A DNA stretch of 64,000 nt from Chrysaora quinquecirrha (lineage: Eukaryota; Cnidaria; Scyphozoa; Semaeostomeae; Pelagiidae): NCBI GenBank assembly GCA_014526335.1, contig JACTAT010000021.1, positions 2,737,632 through 2,801,631 on the forward strand, written 5' to 3'. This document shows, piece after piece, positions 20,501-28,200 of this stretch. Position 1 is the first letter of the stretch. Each line of letters opens with the position of its first letter. The notes beneath the pieces are model-generated. The model was given only the letters and a program-made list of their open reading frames with translations, had not been told where the DNA came from and searched no databases. The translations under genes were made by a program, and so were the position numbers.

Positions 20501-23070
20501 ATATTCGTAGTTTCGCGTTGTTTTCTTTTATGATTGTCTATCCTGATGAGTTTTAATACTACTTCTTATTTCCTTTAGTGGAATCATGTGTTCATTCTAT
20601 CAATAACATACTGGAAACTGGAACTGCTGATGCATTGATCGCTTGGCTTCAAAACCAGAAGCCTTGTTGCCAACCGTCGACCCAAGCAGGCCTTATTTGT
20701 ACTTTGATAATCTGAAGCGAGCAAGACACGATAAAGGACAGGTACGAGTCTCATAGTATATCTTACTGTTTTTGAGTCCAATAGACCATTTTTGCCGGTT
20801 TTGCCCTGGTTTCGCAACATAGAATTTAATGTGGCATCGCGAATTCATAGTGAGTACAGGCTAAATTTCAACCAATATAGGCTTAAAAATTCTTTGTTAT
20901 GCTTAAAAATGTATTTTACATCGAAATCTGATAAATTGGAGACAAATTGAGAGTTTATTTTCTCAGAATGCTAATTTCAAAACTTTTCTCATATAGGCTG
21001 CCATTGAATTTAGAACGGTTTTTGCCCCACTTAGAATATGGCGTCGTGAACCCCGAGATGGTCTATTATTGACCCCAATGGACGTTTTCAAAGAGGTTTT
21101 GGTCTGCGCAGCAAATCTAACAAGATATGTTCGTTTGGCCAGGGCCTTGCAACTTCCTTTTCCTTTCTGTGTCCGTCTAACAGTGCAGTACATTCTCGAT
21201 TACACGTAACTTTCTTTTCCAGAACTCAATAACTATAGCAAAACTGTAACAAAATTACGAGATTCAGAATATATATAGACTAAATTGCAAAATTAGCTAA
21301 CGTCTCCCTTACAGGGATGAATATAGTCTGAAAGATAACATTTGAACCTAAAAAATAATTATTAGTTGGAAATTTGTGTAATTTTAGTTTGGGAATGTTG
21401 CCTTAATTTTCTGAAAGGGTACCCAAATTTTACATGCATTCTTCTTTGTACGGCCCAAAACACCATTGATATTGATACGAGCTTTGAACTATTTGCTGAT
21501 ACATTAATTTTCGTAGCTTATCTATTATCCAGCTAGTATTTTATGATTTCTTTTTCCATTGCAGGATTTAACGCATGATGACCTGACTCTGCTTTTGAAA
21601 GGTTTGACAATTTTTCAAATAATTGATCCTATCTATATGTCTTCTTATTTTTTATATGGATTAGCTTTTGCCCATATACTAACAAACTCTTATTCTCGTG
21701 CCACTTGCCTGAGTAACTTGCCCTCTCCAGAGGTGGGCTGCTGTGACTATAGTTGGAAAGGTCCCTTTGCAAGTTGTCTGGCTACTTTGGTATCCTTGCA
21801 ACTGTCTTCGTCAGTTACACTGTTAGGAACATTGTGAGATGTGAGTTTGAAAAGAAATTACCTAAGTGATAAAAGGGCCTAAAATTATGATGTTAACTTT
21901 CATTACACACTAACCCTAACCCACATAAGTCTACTTCCGTACCACAATCAAAATGTTCCCTTTCGGACAATTTTTCCTAACAGAGAGCACACTGAAAAAT
22001 CTCCAAGGCATTTGCATTTTTGTTTAGATATTCCTAGTACCTGTTTAGAAAACTTTCGTTTTAGAATTTCTCTTGATTTAATTTTCAGTTCTCACTGCCG
22101 TTGCTGCCATAAACAATGCCACTGATGTTGGTGATGCCACTGCCTTGAGCGTTGCATTGAAAAATGAAGAAGCAACATTAGAAGGTGTCGATGAATCACT
22201 CAGCTCGAGGTATCTCACGCATTTTGTTGCTGTGAAGAACGAGAAACGTGAGGTAAGAAAAGATTTACTTTTGTTGATGTTTCCTATTATGTCTTGAACA
22301 TTGATATTACTGTTGTTCAGATGAATTTTTCAATTAGACTAAAGGAGGTGTGTTAGGACCTGGCCAAACGATCAAACATTGTTGGTCCAACATTTCAAAT
22401 TTGCTTTACAACAAATTTTCCAACGCTTCGGAACAACGACGTTATTGCTAATGTGGAAGCACGAGCGCCTTGTTGCTTAGAATGGTTTGGTTGCTAGGCG
22501 TTGAAATGTTGCAAGCTGTTGCAGTTTGTCAGAGAAGAAATGTTTGATTAGCAATGTTGGAAAGGCGGCCAAACGATCAAACATTGCTTGACAAGCAAAA
22601 GTAAGCAAAATTAGTGGCCAGATGTTTTTTGAAAACGTTCAAAAGCATTTTTTGCTTGACGATGCACGCAAAAAATGTTGGACGAGCAATGTTTTTGGAC
22701 GTGGCCAAACGGTCAAACATTTTGCTTGATAAGCAAATTTCAAATGTTGGACCAACAATGTTTGATCGTTTGGCCAGGGCCTTCGATTGCAGAGTTAAAA
22801 GCACAGCTAGACACGTCATTGTCTGTCTGCATTTTAAATAAACTCGATCGTTTTTATAGCAGTATGAACAGTTACAATGACCAATATCTTTGTTTAATGC
22901 AAAGTATTCCTAATTGTTAGAAGCTTTCCAAATTAATGAACATGTATATTTGAGGCTCTTTTAATGTTTTTTGTTTTAGGAACTTGGTGTCCAGCATGAA
23001 GACCTGAATCAAGTCGAGATCCAAGCTCTAGTGGAATACGTGAATACGGAAGTCCAAGAAGAGAACGATC
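8307..23070 (+). CDS. IQGAP: IQGAP-family scaffold protein, 5' part of gene (16 exons), 3' end missing
   Basis: Sixteen exons with GT-AG ends encode about 540 residues: 8307-8367, 8473-8572, 8725-8881, 9296-9373, 13188-13264, 14332-14399, 14619-14709, 15276-15297, 15765-15943, 16876-16957, 17466-17629, 18426-18516, 20579-20741, 21565-21601, 22089-22252, 22980-23070. The product opens with a short tail, then ERLSAEEMDERR, a calponin-homology (actin-binding) domain and a series of IQGAP-specific repeats. Known family members are about 1,650 residues and continue with WW/IQ motifs, a Ras-GAP-related domain binding Rac1/Cdc42, and a RasGAP C-terminal region; none of that is here because the sequence runs into a 500-N gap. 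A 1-nt frameshift sits in exon 13 and the exon 7/8 junction is out of phase by 1 nt, while all other junction phases agree. The family role, cortical actin and small-GTPase scaffolding, is established knowledge; paralogue number is not assigned. Confidence 0.92.
8725..14709 (+). CDS. IQGAP: IQGAP exons 3-7: calponin-homology domain
   Basis: Exon 3 (8725-8881) gives WLEACLKEELPATTELEE and then NGVTLAKLANFFAPKV. Exon 4 (9296-9373) gives GLHFKHTDNINYLLRAMEKI. Exon 5 (13188-13264) gives VFYPETTDIYDMKNMPRAIY. Exon 6 (14332-14399) gives LYLFKLGLAPQIQDLYGKA. Exon 7 (14619-14709) gives EEINAMKQALDKYGIAMPAF and then GKIGGLLAG. This follows the known IQGAP CH domain and the linker after it without a visible gap, and it would bind F-actin. 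Intron 4 (9374-13187) is the longest in the readable part. Confidence 0.93.
9374..10990. other. IQGAP intron 4, first part
   Basis: AT-rich intronic sequence. Several 60-70 residue frames exist on both strands but none resembles a known protein. No defined repeat was recognised. Confidence 0.4.
10991..11690. repeat. about 20-bp minisatellite in IQGAP intron 4
   Basis: Roughly 35 units of the type 'gtgctcattagagaaagggg' run through this stretch, with variants such as 'gtgctcatgagagaagggg' and 'aggctcattagagaagga'. Units are imperfect in length (about 17-24 bp), which indicates an old array. It lies wholly within an intron. Confidence 0.9.
11691..13187. other. IQGAP intron 4, last part, with a dispersed repeat
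   Basis: Blocks such as 'agacttatt', 'cgcaaacagcaacaacaaca' (near 12440-12460) and 'tgaattggatggcctaa' (near 12865-12881) recur elsewhere in the window (28970-29060, 37580-37680), sometimes inverted ('gttgttgtagttgttag' near 12583). This marks an interspersed element whose borders I could not fix. No exon was seen. Confidence 0.4.
13645..13868 (-). mobile_element. tRNA-derived SINE, family with GTGGTCTAATCC head
   Basis: Read on the - strand, the head 'gcgtcgtggtctaatccagc' is followed by a tRNA-like promoter region. A related copy lies at 63335-63515 on the same strand (with a clear B box, GGTTCGAGCCC) and another on the + strand at about 28820-28965. Shared tail words include 'atttagcaccagt' and 'ctaggatctca'. 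It lies in IQGAP intron 5. Confidence 0.6.
13925..14298 (+). mobile_element. tRNA-derived SINE with ACCTTT tail
   Basis: The head carries an A-box-like 'tagcgtagtggtaac' and a B box 'ggttcaaactc' about 35 bp further on. The body ends in 'cggcgctatataaaagc' followed by a short (accttt/acctta)n tail. That order of parts is typical of SINEs. It sits just ahead of IQGAP exon 6. Confidence 0.75.
15276..15297 (+). CDS. IQGAP: IQGAP exon 8, 22-nt microexon
   Basis: The exon encodes LSENDAA plus one base and joins in phase to exon 9, giving LSENDAATHAAIVAINEAI, a good match to the start of the first IQGAP repeat. Its acceptor (ttgcag) and donor (gtaggt) are canonical. Exon 7 however ends with two spare bases, so the 7/8 junction is out of frame by one nucleotide. 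A different donor/acceptor choice for exon 8 (donor at 15301) would restore a frame but gives a non-conserved peptide. Confidence 0.75.
15340..15605. repeat. TIR element of the GGCCCTGGCCAAACGATC family (copy in IQGAP intron 8)
   Basis: Words such as 'aaggccctggtcaaacaatc', 'gcaatgtttgacaaacattt' and 'tttgtgacgtagccc' belong to the family seen throughout the window, whose full-length ends are 'aggccctggccaaacgatca' and its inverse. This copy is rearranged and degenerate. Confidence 0.6.
15765..16957 (+). CDS. IQGAP: IQGAP exons 9-10: first IQGAP-repeat module
   Basis: Exon 9 (15765-15943) encodes HAAIVAINEAIDRNNPDELF followed by KVLSNPAARLLNLYEENK and a lysine/glutamine-rich end (DEKQKKAEAAEAK). 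Exon 10 (16876-16957) encodes PEEELDMYDKLLTQAEIQGH followed by VNTVN. This is the first visible IQGAP repeat; the repeats are associated with self-association and partner binding in the family. Exon phases (enter after 1 nt, leave in phase 0, then leave after 1 nt) are repeated by the following exon pairs. Confidence 0.92.
16100..16260. repeat. partial TIR element of the GTCGCGCGCGACA family (IQGAP intron 9)
   Basis: 'ggctaaactgggagacatcg' and the end 'tcctcctagtttagccaggc' match the family found at 20012-20282, 37290-38040 and 42058-42525. Only the right half is present. The 90-residue frame starting at 16149 crosses it and is not a gene. Confidence 0.6.
17466..18516 (+). CDS. IQGAP: IQGAP exons 11-12: second IQGAP-repeat module
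   Basis: Exon 11 (17466-17629, 164 nt) encodes MDAAVRAINAAIDAGNEQNL and then LEALENSSASLYNVFSGN and WYLQNLRDEKAAKVQ. Exon 12 (18426-18516, 91 nt) encodes KEGNPDAILQQREIQSVLNS and then ANNLADRVNQ. Length and phases match the other modules. Intron 11 carries two interspersed elements, near 17829-18080 and 18172-18385. Confidence 0.92.
17825..18085. repeat. TIR element with AATAAGCAACT ends (IQGAP intron 11)
   Basis: The left end 'tttttttttaataagcaact' is answered by 'caattgattattaaaaaaaa' at the right. Words 'caataagcaacta' and 'caactttgagggctgg' are shared with the larger intronic element at 39245-40205 in the flippase. Confidence 0.6.
18172..18385. repeat. TIR element of the GGCCCTGGCCAAACGATC family (IQGAP intron 11)
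   Basis: It opens with 'tggccaatcgatcaaacatt' and closes with 'agtttggtcagggcctt', the inverse of the family end. The interior has 'tttgtcaagcatttgaaatt'. About 210 bp, with no frame. Confidence 0.65.
18517..20578. other. IQGAP intron 12
   Basis: No exon is seen. Two similar patches near 18755-18800 and 19258-19300 each have 'gtagtgtag' followed by a run of G and 'aggcgg'. A cluster of 'gtcccaa' words lies at about 19800-19960. A TIR element (listed separately) occupies 20012-20282. Confidence 0.45.
20012..20282. repeat. TIR element of the GTCGCGCGCGACA family (IQGAP intron 12)
   Basis: The left end 'ggcctgtctaaactggaaga' and right end 'catgtctcctagtttggcca' are inverse to one another. The interior has 'tttgtggcgcgcgacaaaat' and 'gtcgcgcgtgacatg'. 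It is about 270 bp and related to the elements in the flippase introns. Confidence 0.75.
20579..21601 (+). CDS. IQGAP: IQGAP exons 13-14: third IQGAP-repeat module, with a 1-nt frameshift
   Basis: Exon 13 (20579-20741) starts MESCVHSINNILETGTADAL followed by IAWLQN. After that the frame shifts: the conserved continuation EALLPTVDPSRPYLYFDNLK and ARHDKGQ is read one frame over, so one base is missing around 20655-20657 (two C where three would restore Asn-Pro-Glu, the family's residues). The exon is 163 nt, whereas both other late modules have 164. Exon 14 (21565-21601) encodes DLTHDDLTLLLK and is shorter than its counterparts (37 versus 82-91 nt), as expected at this repeat. Taken literally the frameshift truncates the protein; a consensus error is more likely. 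Confidence 0.88.
22089..23070 (+). CDS. IQGAP: IQGAP exons 15-16: fourth IQGAP-repeat module
   Basis: Exon 15 (22089-22252, 164 nt) encodes VLTAVAAINNATDVGDATAL and then SVALKNEEATLEGVDESLSS and a KNEKRE end. Exon 16 (22980-23070, 91 nt) encodes ELGVQHEDLNQVEIQALVEY and then VNTEVQEEND, ending after one base of an Arg-type codon. It is the last readable exon. The next acceptor would be to the right, where about 590 bp remain before the gap and no further exon is evident. Confidence 0.9.
22360..22790. repeat. TIR element of the GGCCCTGGCCAAACGATC family (IQGAP intron 15)
   Basis: It opens 'acctggccaaacgatcaaac' and closes 'gatcgtttggccagggcctt'. A second internal start ('ggccaaacgatcaaacattg' near 22566) suggests one copy nested in another. 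Frames of 75-81 residues across it are by-products. Confidence 0.75.
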
Positions 23071-23237
23071 GTAAGTTTGGTTTTTAAATTTTTCTGTTAT
23101 TGAAGCCATCCAAGTTGCTTGTTGACCCGGATGTTACCTTGCCATTTTAACTGAGAAATCAGTTTGGCAATATTTAAGTTTAGCAAGCATAGCAAGACTT
23201 TGTAAGTCATCTTTCTGTGCAATCAGTCAGAAAATTG

Positions 23238-23277
<40 letters not shown>

Positions 23278-23358
23278 GATCAATCAATCAATCACTCAAT
23301 CAATCAATCAGTCAAACAATCAATCACTCAATCAATCAATCAGTCAAATAATCAAGTC
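23238..23358. repeat. (CAAT)n microsatellite
   Basis: Tandem 'caat' tetranucleotides, interrupted by 'cagat', 'cact' and 'cagtcaaa' variants. Confidence 0.95.
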
Positions 23359-23659
23359 AGTAATTCAGTTGTTTAGCAGGCCGCTTTAGGTCAGATGAGG
23401 GAAACCGCTAGACACAATTTTGTTCAATATGCAATAGTAATGAATCTAAAAGTTGCTTCCAAGACGACTTTTGGTCTATGACTTTATAGGTGGCAATATT
23501 TTTTTCCAGTCTAATGTTGTTAGTTGTTTATATTGAGCCTAACGGGTTTTTAGTGTTGGAGTTGTGTGCAATCATAAGTGCCTTTCCAGTTTCTTAGCAT
23601 TTTGTTTGTTTTCGTGAAGTGGTTTCATGAGACTTAAAGTGGTTTCAAGATGAGGCTCC

Positions 23660-24159
23660 NNNNNNNNNNNNNNNNNNNNNNNNNNNNNNNNNNNNNNNNN
23701 NNNNNNNNNNNNNNNNNNNNNNNNNNNNNNNNNNNNNNNNNNNNNNNNNNNNNNNNNNNNNNNNNNNNNNNNNNNNNNNNNNNNNNNNNNNNNNNNNNNN
23801 NNNNNNNNNNNNNNNNNNNNNNNNNNNNNNNNNNNNNNNNNNNNNNNNNNNNNNNNNNNNNNNNNNNNNNNNNNNNNNNNNNNNNNNNNNNNNNNNNNNN
23901 NNNNNNNNNNNNNNNNNNNNNNNNNNNNNNNNNNNNNNNNNNNNNNNNNNNNNNNNNNNNNNNNNNNNNNNNNNNNNNNNNNNNNNNNNNNNNNNNNNNN
24001 NNNNNNNNNNNNNNNNNNNNNNNNNNNNNNNNNNNNNNNNNNNNNNNNNNNNNNNNNNNNNNNNNNNNNNNNNNNNNNNNNNNNNNNNNNNNNNNNNNNN
24101 NNNNNNNNNNNNNNNNNNNNNNNNNNNNNNNNNNNNNNNNNNNNNNNNNNNNNNNNNNN
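23660..24159. other. assembly gap, exactly 500 N
   Basis: The run is exactly 500 N, the same as the gap at 44050-44549, which indicates a fixed placeholder and not a measured length. The 3' part of IQGAP and the last exons of the flippase both point into it. Confidence 0.98.
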
Positions 24160-24169
24160 TAATATTCAG

Positions 24170-24310
24170 TTAAAACTGATTTTTGAGAAGTACAAAACTT
24201 CGAAATTGCGAGAAACAGCGGAAATATTTTCAGGCATATTTAAAAATTTTTTCGTCTCACATTCCTCAGCGTAAAAACGTCAGAAACAGACCGAGACACA
24301 ACAAAGCAAA
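24170..24310. repeat. fragment of the CGTCAGAAACAGACCG element
   Basis: 'ttcgaaattgcgagaaacag' and 'aacgtcagaaacagaccgag' match the element seen in full at 27400-27850 and in part at 32380-32930 and 61675-62030. Confidence 0.65.
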
Positions 24311-24439
24311 AGACGAGCTGGCTTTACTTCTGAACAAATCCAGATCTGGCTCTAAATAGAGCCAGAAAAGGTACAAATCGAAGAGATCCCTTGTAAACAG
24401 AAGGTATTTTTTAGCGAAAACTGGCTCTGCATCGGCCCA

Positions 24440-24890
24440 GAGCCGATCAAGAAGATGAATGCATTTGGCAATCGCTGCTTTCGTCGCATCTTTCAAGTGA
24501 GGTAAACTGACAGGGTCACCAATGTAGAAGTCCGTCGACGATGCCAGCCAGACCACCAGCTGTCACATGACCTCACACAGAGACAATTGAAATGGCCTGT
24601 ATATGTGCTACGCATGCCCCAAGACCGCCCTTCCAGAAAAGACACTCACGTCCACTGGATTCCTTGATTGGAAGTGTACAAGAGGTGGCGTCAGAACCAC
24701 AGTCAGGAGGAAATTACAACCAAGCTGCAAACCTCTCATCATGGAACCCTTTGGATTGAGTCACAGAGACTACAATGCCACTTGGATCCACCAGCTGACC
24801 ACGTTGGCTGAAGACCGTAACCAATGGAGACAGATCGGTCGTGAGGCCGCCAATTCCAAACAGGGAGCAAACGGCGAAGGTAACCAGGTA
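24440..24890 (+). pseudogene. relic of a non-LTR retrotransposon reverse transcriptase C-terminus
   Basis: On the + strand, KKMNAFGNRCFRRIFQVR is followed by a stop where such elements usually have Trp, then TDRVTNVEVRRRCQPDHQLS, RQLKWPVYVLRMPQDRPSRK, and after a frame change RGGVRTTVRRKLQ ... TLAEDRNQWRQI. This order (NAF-RCLRRI, L-W-GHVLRM, G-P-TW-R, L-A-DR--W) is the familiar C-terminal tail of endonuclease/reverse-transcriptase elements of invertebrates. It has an in-frame stop and at least one frameshift, so it is dead. It lies in the 3' region of the flippase gene, opposite in strand. The 96-residue frame on the other strand (24266-24556) is its antisense shadow. Confidence 0.75.
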
Positions 24891-24989
24891 ATCGAACAAT
24901 TACTAAACAAAAAGTAGGAAACAAAAGTAAGATTTGGCCAAGGCCTAAACAAGCAAAAACAACCGAAAGAAAACAAAGACAGAACAAAC

Positions 24990-25235
24990 CTGTAGATTAA
25001 CTGTGATGACAAGAGTTGCAGCAACTGTTGTTGCAAAAAATTCTCTATCTGCAAAATCGATACCTCCAGTAGTAGCAGCTTTTTGGAATATACCATATGG
25101 TAGAAAATACAGCACTAAAGATGTTAGTATGCCATGTAGCAGTTTCAATACAAACGACTTCTTGTTGAAGAGAATATTCTTCTGTCCAGGAACATACAAC
25201 TTTGGAAAATCTGTGCAATATTTATCATCAACATC
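24990..25235 (-). CDS. ATP8B: flippase exon: TM8-TM10 loop region
   Basis: The 246-nt exon starts [20 protein letters not shown], continues [38 protein letters not shown] and ends [14 protein letters not shown] at the donor (gtttgt). It corresponds to the loop and membrane helices late in the P4 M domain. It is the last recognisable exon; the remaining one to three exons of the family (final helices and cytosolic tail) are not found between 24160 and 24989. Confidence 0.9.
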
Positions 25236-28200
25236 CTAGAATATAAGTAGTGGTAATGATGATGTTTATGAAGACTACTTCGCTATAGATTCAGGGAAAA
25301 ATCGATGGTTAAGTAAAGATTATTCCGCCCCGCCCCTAAAAGGATGCATAAACTGTATAAAACAAGACGGATCAATACTTTTCAATACTAATCAATACTT
25401 TTCCCGACCGAATCAAACGAATTGCTTTCGTAGCGATTCGCTTTTATTGCTTAGACAAGCAACAAAAATTTTCTTTGTTCATTTGGAACTCATTCGGTTT
25501 TTGTTGTTGCTTCTTGGTGCGTCTTTCGGCTACGTGATAATTTAGCACTGGATCGAGTCTGATTTTCGCGCCAAAATGGCGGTAAAGGAGGCGAGGCCAA
25601 ATTTTTAAGATTTGTGCCAAGATTTGTGTCAGCTACTGGATTAAGCAAAGGAGCTAAGAGGCGCTAAGTTAAAACTCTTTGAGCCTTTTCTCTTATTATC
25701 GCTCAAAATTAAAAGCCTTTAGAAAGTGAAATGATCGTTATAAGGTCTCGAAAGCAGATGAACTAAGGCTTCGAACTTGGCTGTGATGCTTCAATGGCTG
25801 GTATTTGAACCGGTAAGCCGACCTCCTGAGACCTCCAATTAGTTAGATAATACCACTTTATCACAGCACCTTAGAGGTGCCTTGTCTTAAAAACCAAAAA
25901 ATTCTACAAAAATTAACTTCTACAAACAAGTAATTAAAAAAGCATGAAACAAAGTCAAACCTTGTCAAAAATTCCCATTGCCAGGACAGGCAGTGAAGTG
26001 AAACAAACGTTGTATAGAGATATAAACCACTCATCATAAAGTGTCTGAAAGATTAAGATTTTAAGTTATAAGAAAACCTAAGGTAGGCGAAATTTCTTCC
26101 TTATTCAGGCCCTGGCCAAACGATCAAACATTGTTTGTCAAACATTTCGAATTTGCCTATCAAGCAATGTTTGAACGATTGGCAACGGCAGAAAACATTG
26201 TTTGTTAAGCATAAATAAACAGAATTCGTTGTGCGATATTTGTTGATGAGTTCAAAAACAATTTTTGATTGAAGCAAGCAAGAAGTGTTTGACGAGCATT
26301 GTTTTGTGACGTGGCCAAACGGTTAGGAATATGCTTGCCAAGCAAATTTCAAATGTTTGAGAAATAATGATCGTTTGGCCAAGCACTAGCCTTCGGAAGG
26401 GCAAATGCCTTTACTGATAAGGCCCTGGCCACACGATCAAACAATGCTGGTCAAACATTTAAGATTTGCTTCACAAGCAATGTTTGACCGTTTAGCCACG
26501 TCACAAACATTGTACAGCAAGCAGACTCCTTAGCAATGTTTATGGAAAACTTCAAAGTCATTTTCTGCTTTTCGAGAAAATGTTTGACAAAGTACAAACA
26601 TTTTGTTCGACAAACAAATTTCAGATGTTTGACAAATCTTTTGGCCTAGGGTTTAAAACCCCACAAAATATTTTATTCTGAGTAGTGTTTCGATACCGAA
26701 TTAAAGATGTTCTTAGCAATGAAATGCAAAGAATTTTCTTGATACAGTAAAGTACAAAGAATGTTGATTTTATCGTTTTTGGCCTTTTGCCTGCCGGTAT
26801 TGCTTTCCCCTGGAAAAACATTAACACAGCATATTTTCACGAATGGTGAACACTAGGATAGATTCTCCCACAAATGGCATGGCATAATAGGTGGGACTTG
26901 AACCCACGACTGCATGATTAAAGAGCAAACGACGTTCCACTGAGCTAAAATGCCGAAAGAAATCGTCGAGTAACTCTCAAAGTTATTCAGCCCAAGGCTC
27001 TACCTCCCAATTGGCTATGTGTTTCGGCTATGCTTAGCCTTTTTCAGTGAAATAGTACTAACAATGGTACATATTGTAACGAAGCATATATGCATTTTAC
27101 CTGTGCTGAGAATCCAACGAAGATATTAAACCAAAATTGGCACAAGGTGAATGCAAAATTCTTGTAGAAAAAATAGTTTAGAAATTTGCTCATTCGCAAA
27201 TAAGACCATCTTCCATGAACAAGAAGCAATCTTTCAAGATATCTAAAAAGAAATGCAACAAAAAATGATGAACGAAAATTAATAGCAAAGAAAACTATAA
27301 GCAAGGGTGGTAGTTATGCGTGCCATTTATGGCTGCATCCTGCTATATGTTATTTGTATCAAGACCAGGGATAGAGTGTGAAGTGGATTGAGTAAGAAAT
27401 AGACATTTTCGGGCATACCAAAAAGTTTTTTTCGTCTGACACTCTTCAGTGTAACTTTGGAGTATAAGATAAACGTCAGAAACAGACCGAAACAATACAC
27501 TAAGGCGAAATTTATACCCAGATGCGGATCGAAATGCACCAATCAGAAAGCGAAGCCGAATTGGCATTGTGTTTTAAAAACCAATCAGCTTCCGGGATAC
27601 AGCGGGAAAATCAATAGAATTAATTCAAGAGTTCAAGTGAGAAAACGAATTCTTTCTGTCTACACAGAACCGGATTTTTGGTTTTGATGTGAGCAAATTC
27701 CAAAACCCCTAGTGGAACAACGATCTTGCTTTGTTAATTATTTTAAAACAATCCTCGCTGTAATTTTCTGCACATTTCAATTAAAGCTTTTTAAGTATGC
27801 CCGAAAATGTTTCCGCTGTTTATCGCAATTCTGAAGTTTTGTAAAACTTAAAAACTATTAAGCAAGACCATAAAACGGCAACTTTGGAATAAGTAAAGAC
27901 ATTGGGATGAACAGGAAAGGCAGGGGCGCACTGGCATGGATGCTAGATTGCGATTGCAACCCGGGCCTTCTTGTTATAGGGTATTTAACAAATTGTTTCT
28001 GTTGTTTCTTGAGCAAATCTCTTCGATTTCTTGGGATGGGTTTCACTCAGTCTGAAAACAGTTGGAAATAACAAACATTGTTTCTCAATGCAAATAGCTG
28101 AAGCAAGAAAATATGGAAGCAAGAAAATACAGAAATGCGAAAATATGTATAAAAGGGAGACGATTTTGCCATCGAAATATTGCAAATAAGAAAAGAAGTA

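Noticed and set aside
23650..24162. Open frames spanning the N runs (also 44026-44589)
   Set aside because: Runs of unknown residues produced by N bases; no information.
24266..24556. 96-residue frame on the - strand as a flippase C-terminal exon
   Set aside because: It is antisense to the reverse-transcriptase relic and shows no P4-ATPase similarity.
26868..26960. Functional tRNA gene on the - strand
   Set aside because: A and B boxes and pairing ends are present, but the flanking sequence is shared with the dispersed SINE family and the D and anticodon arms pair poorly by eye. Structure prediction could overturn this.
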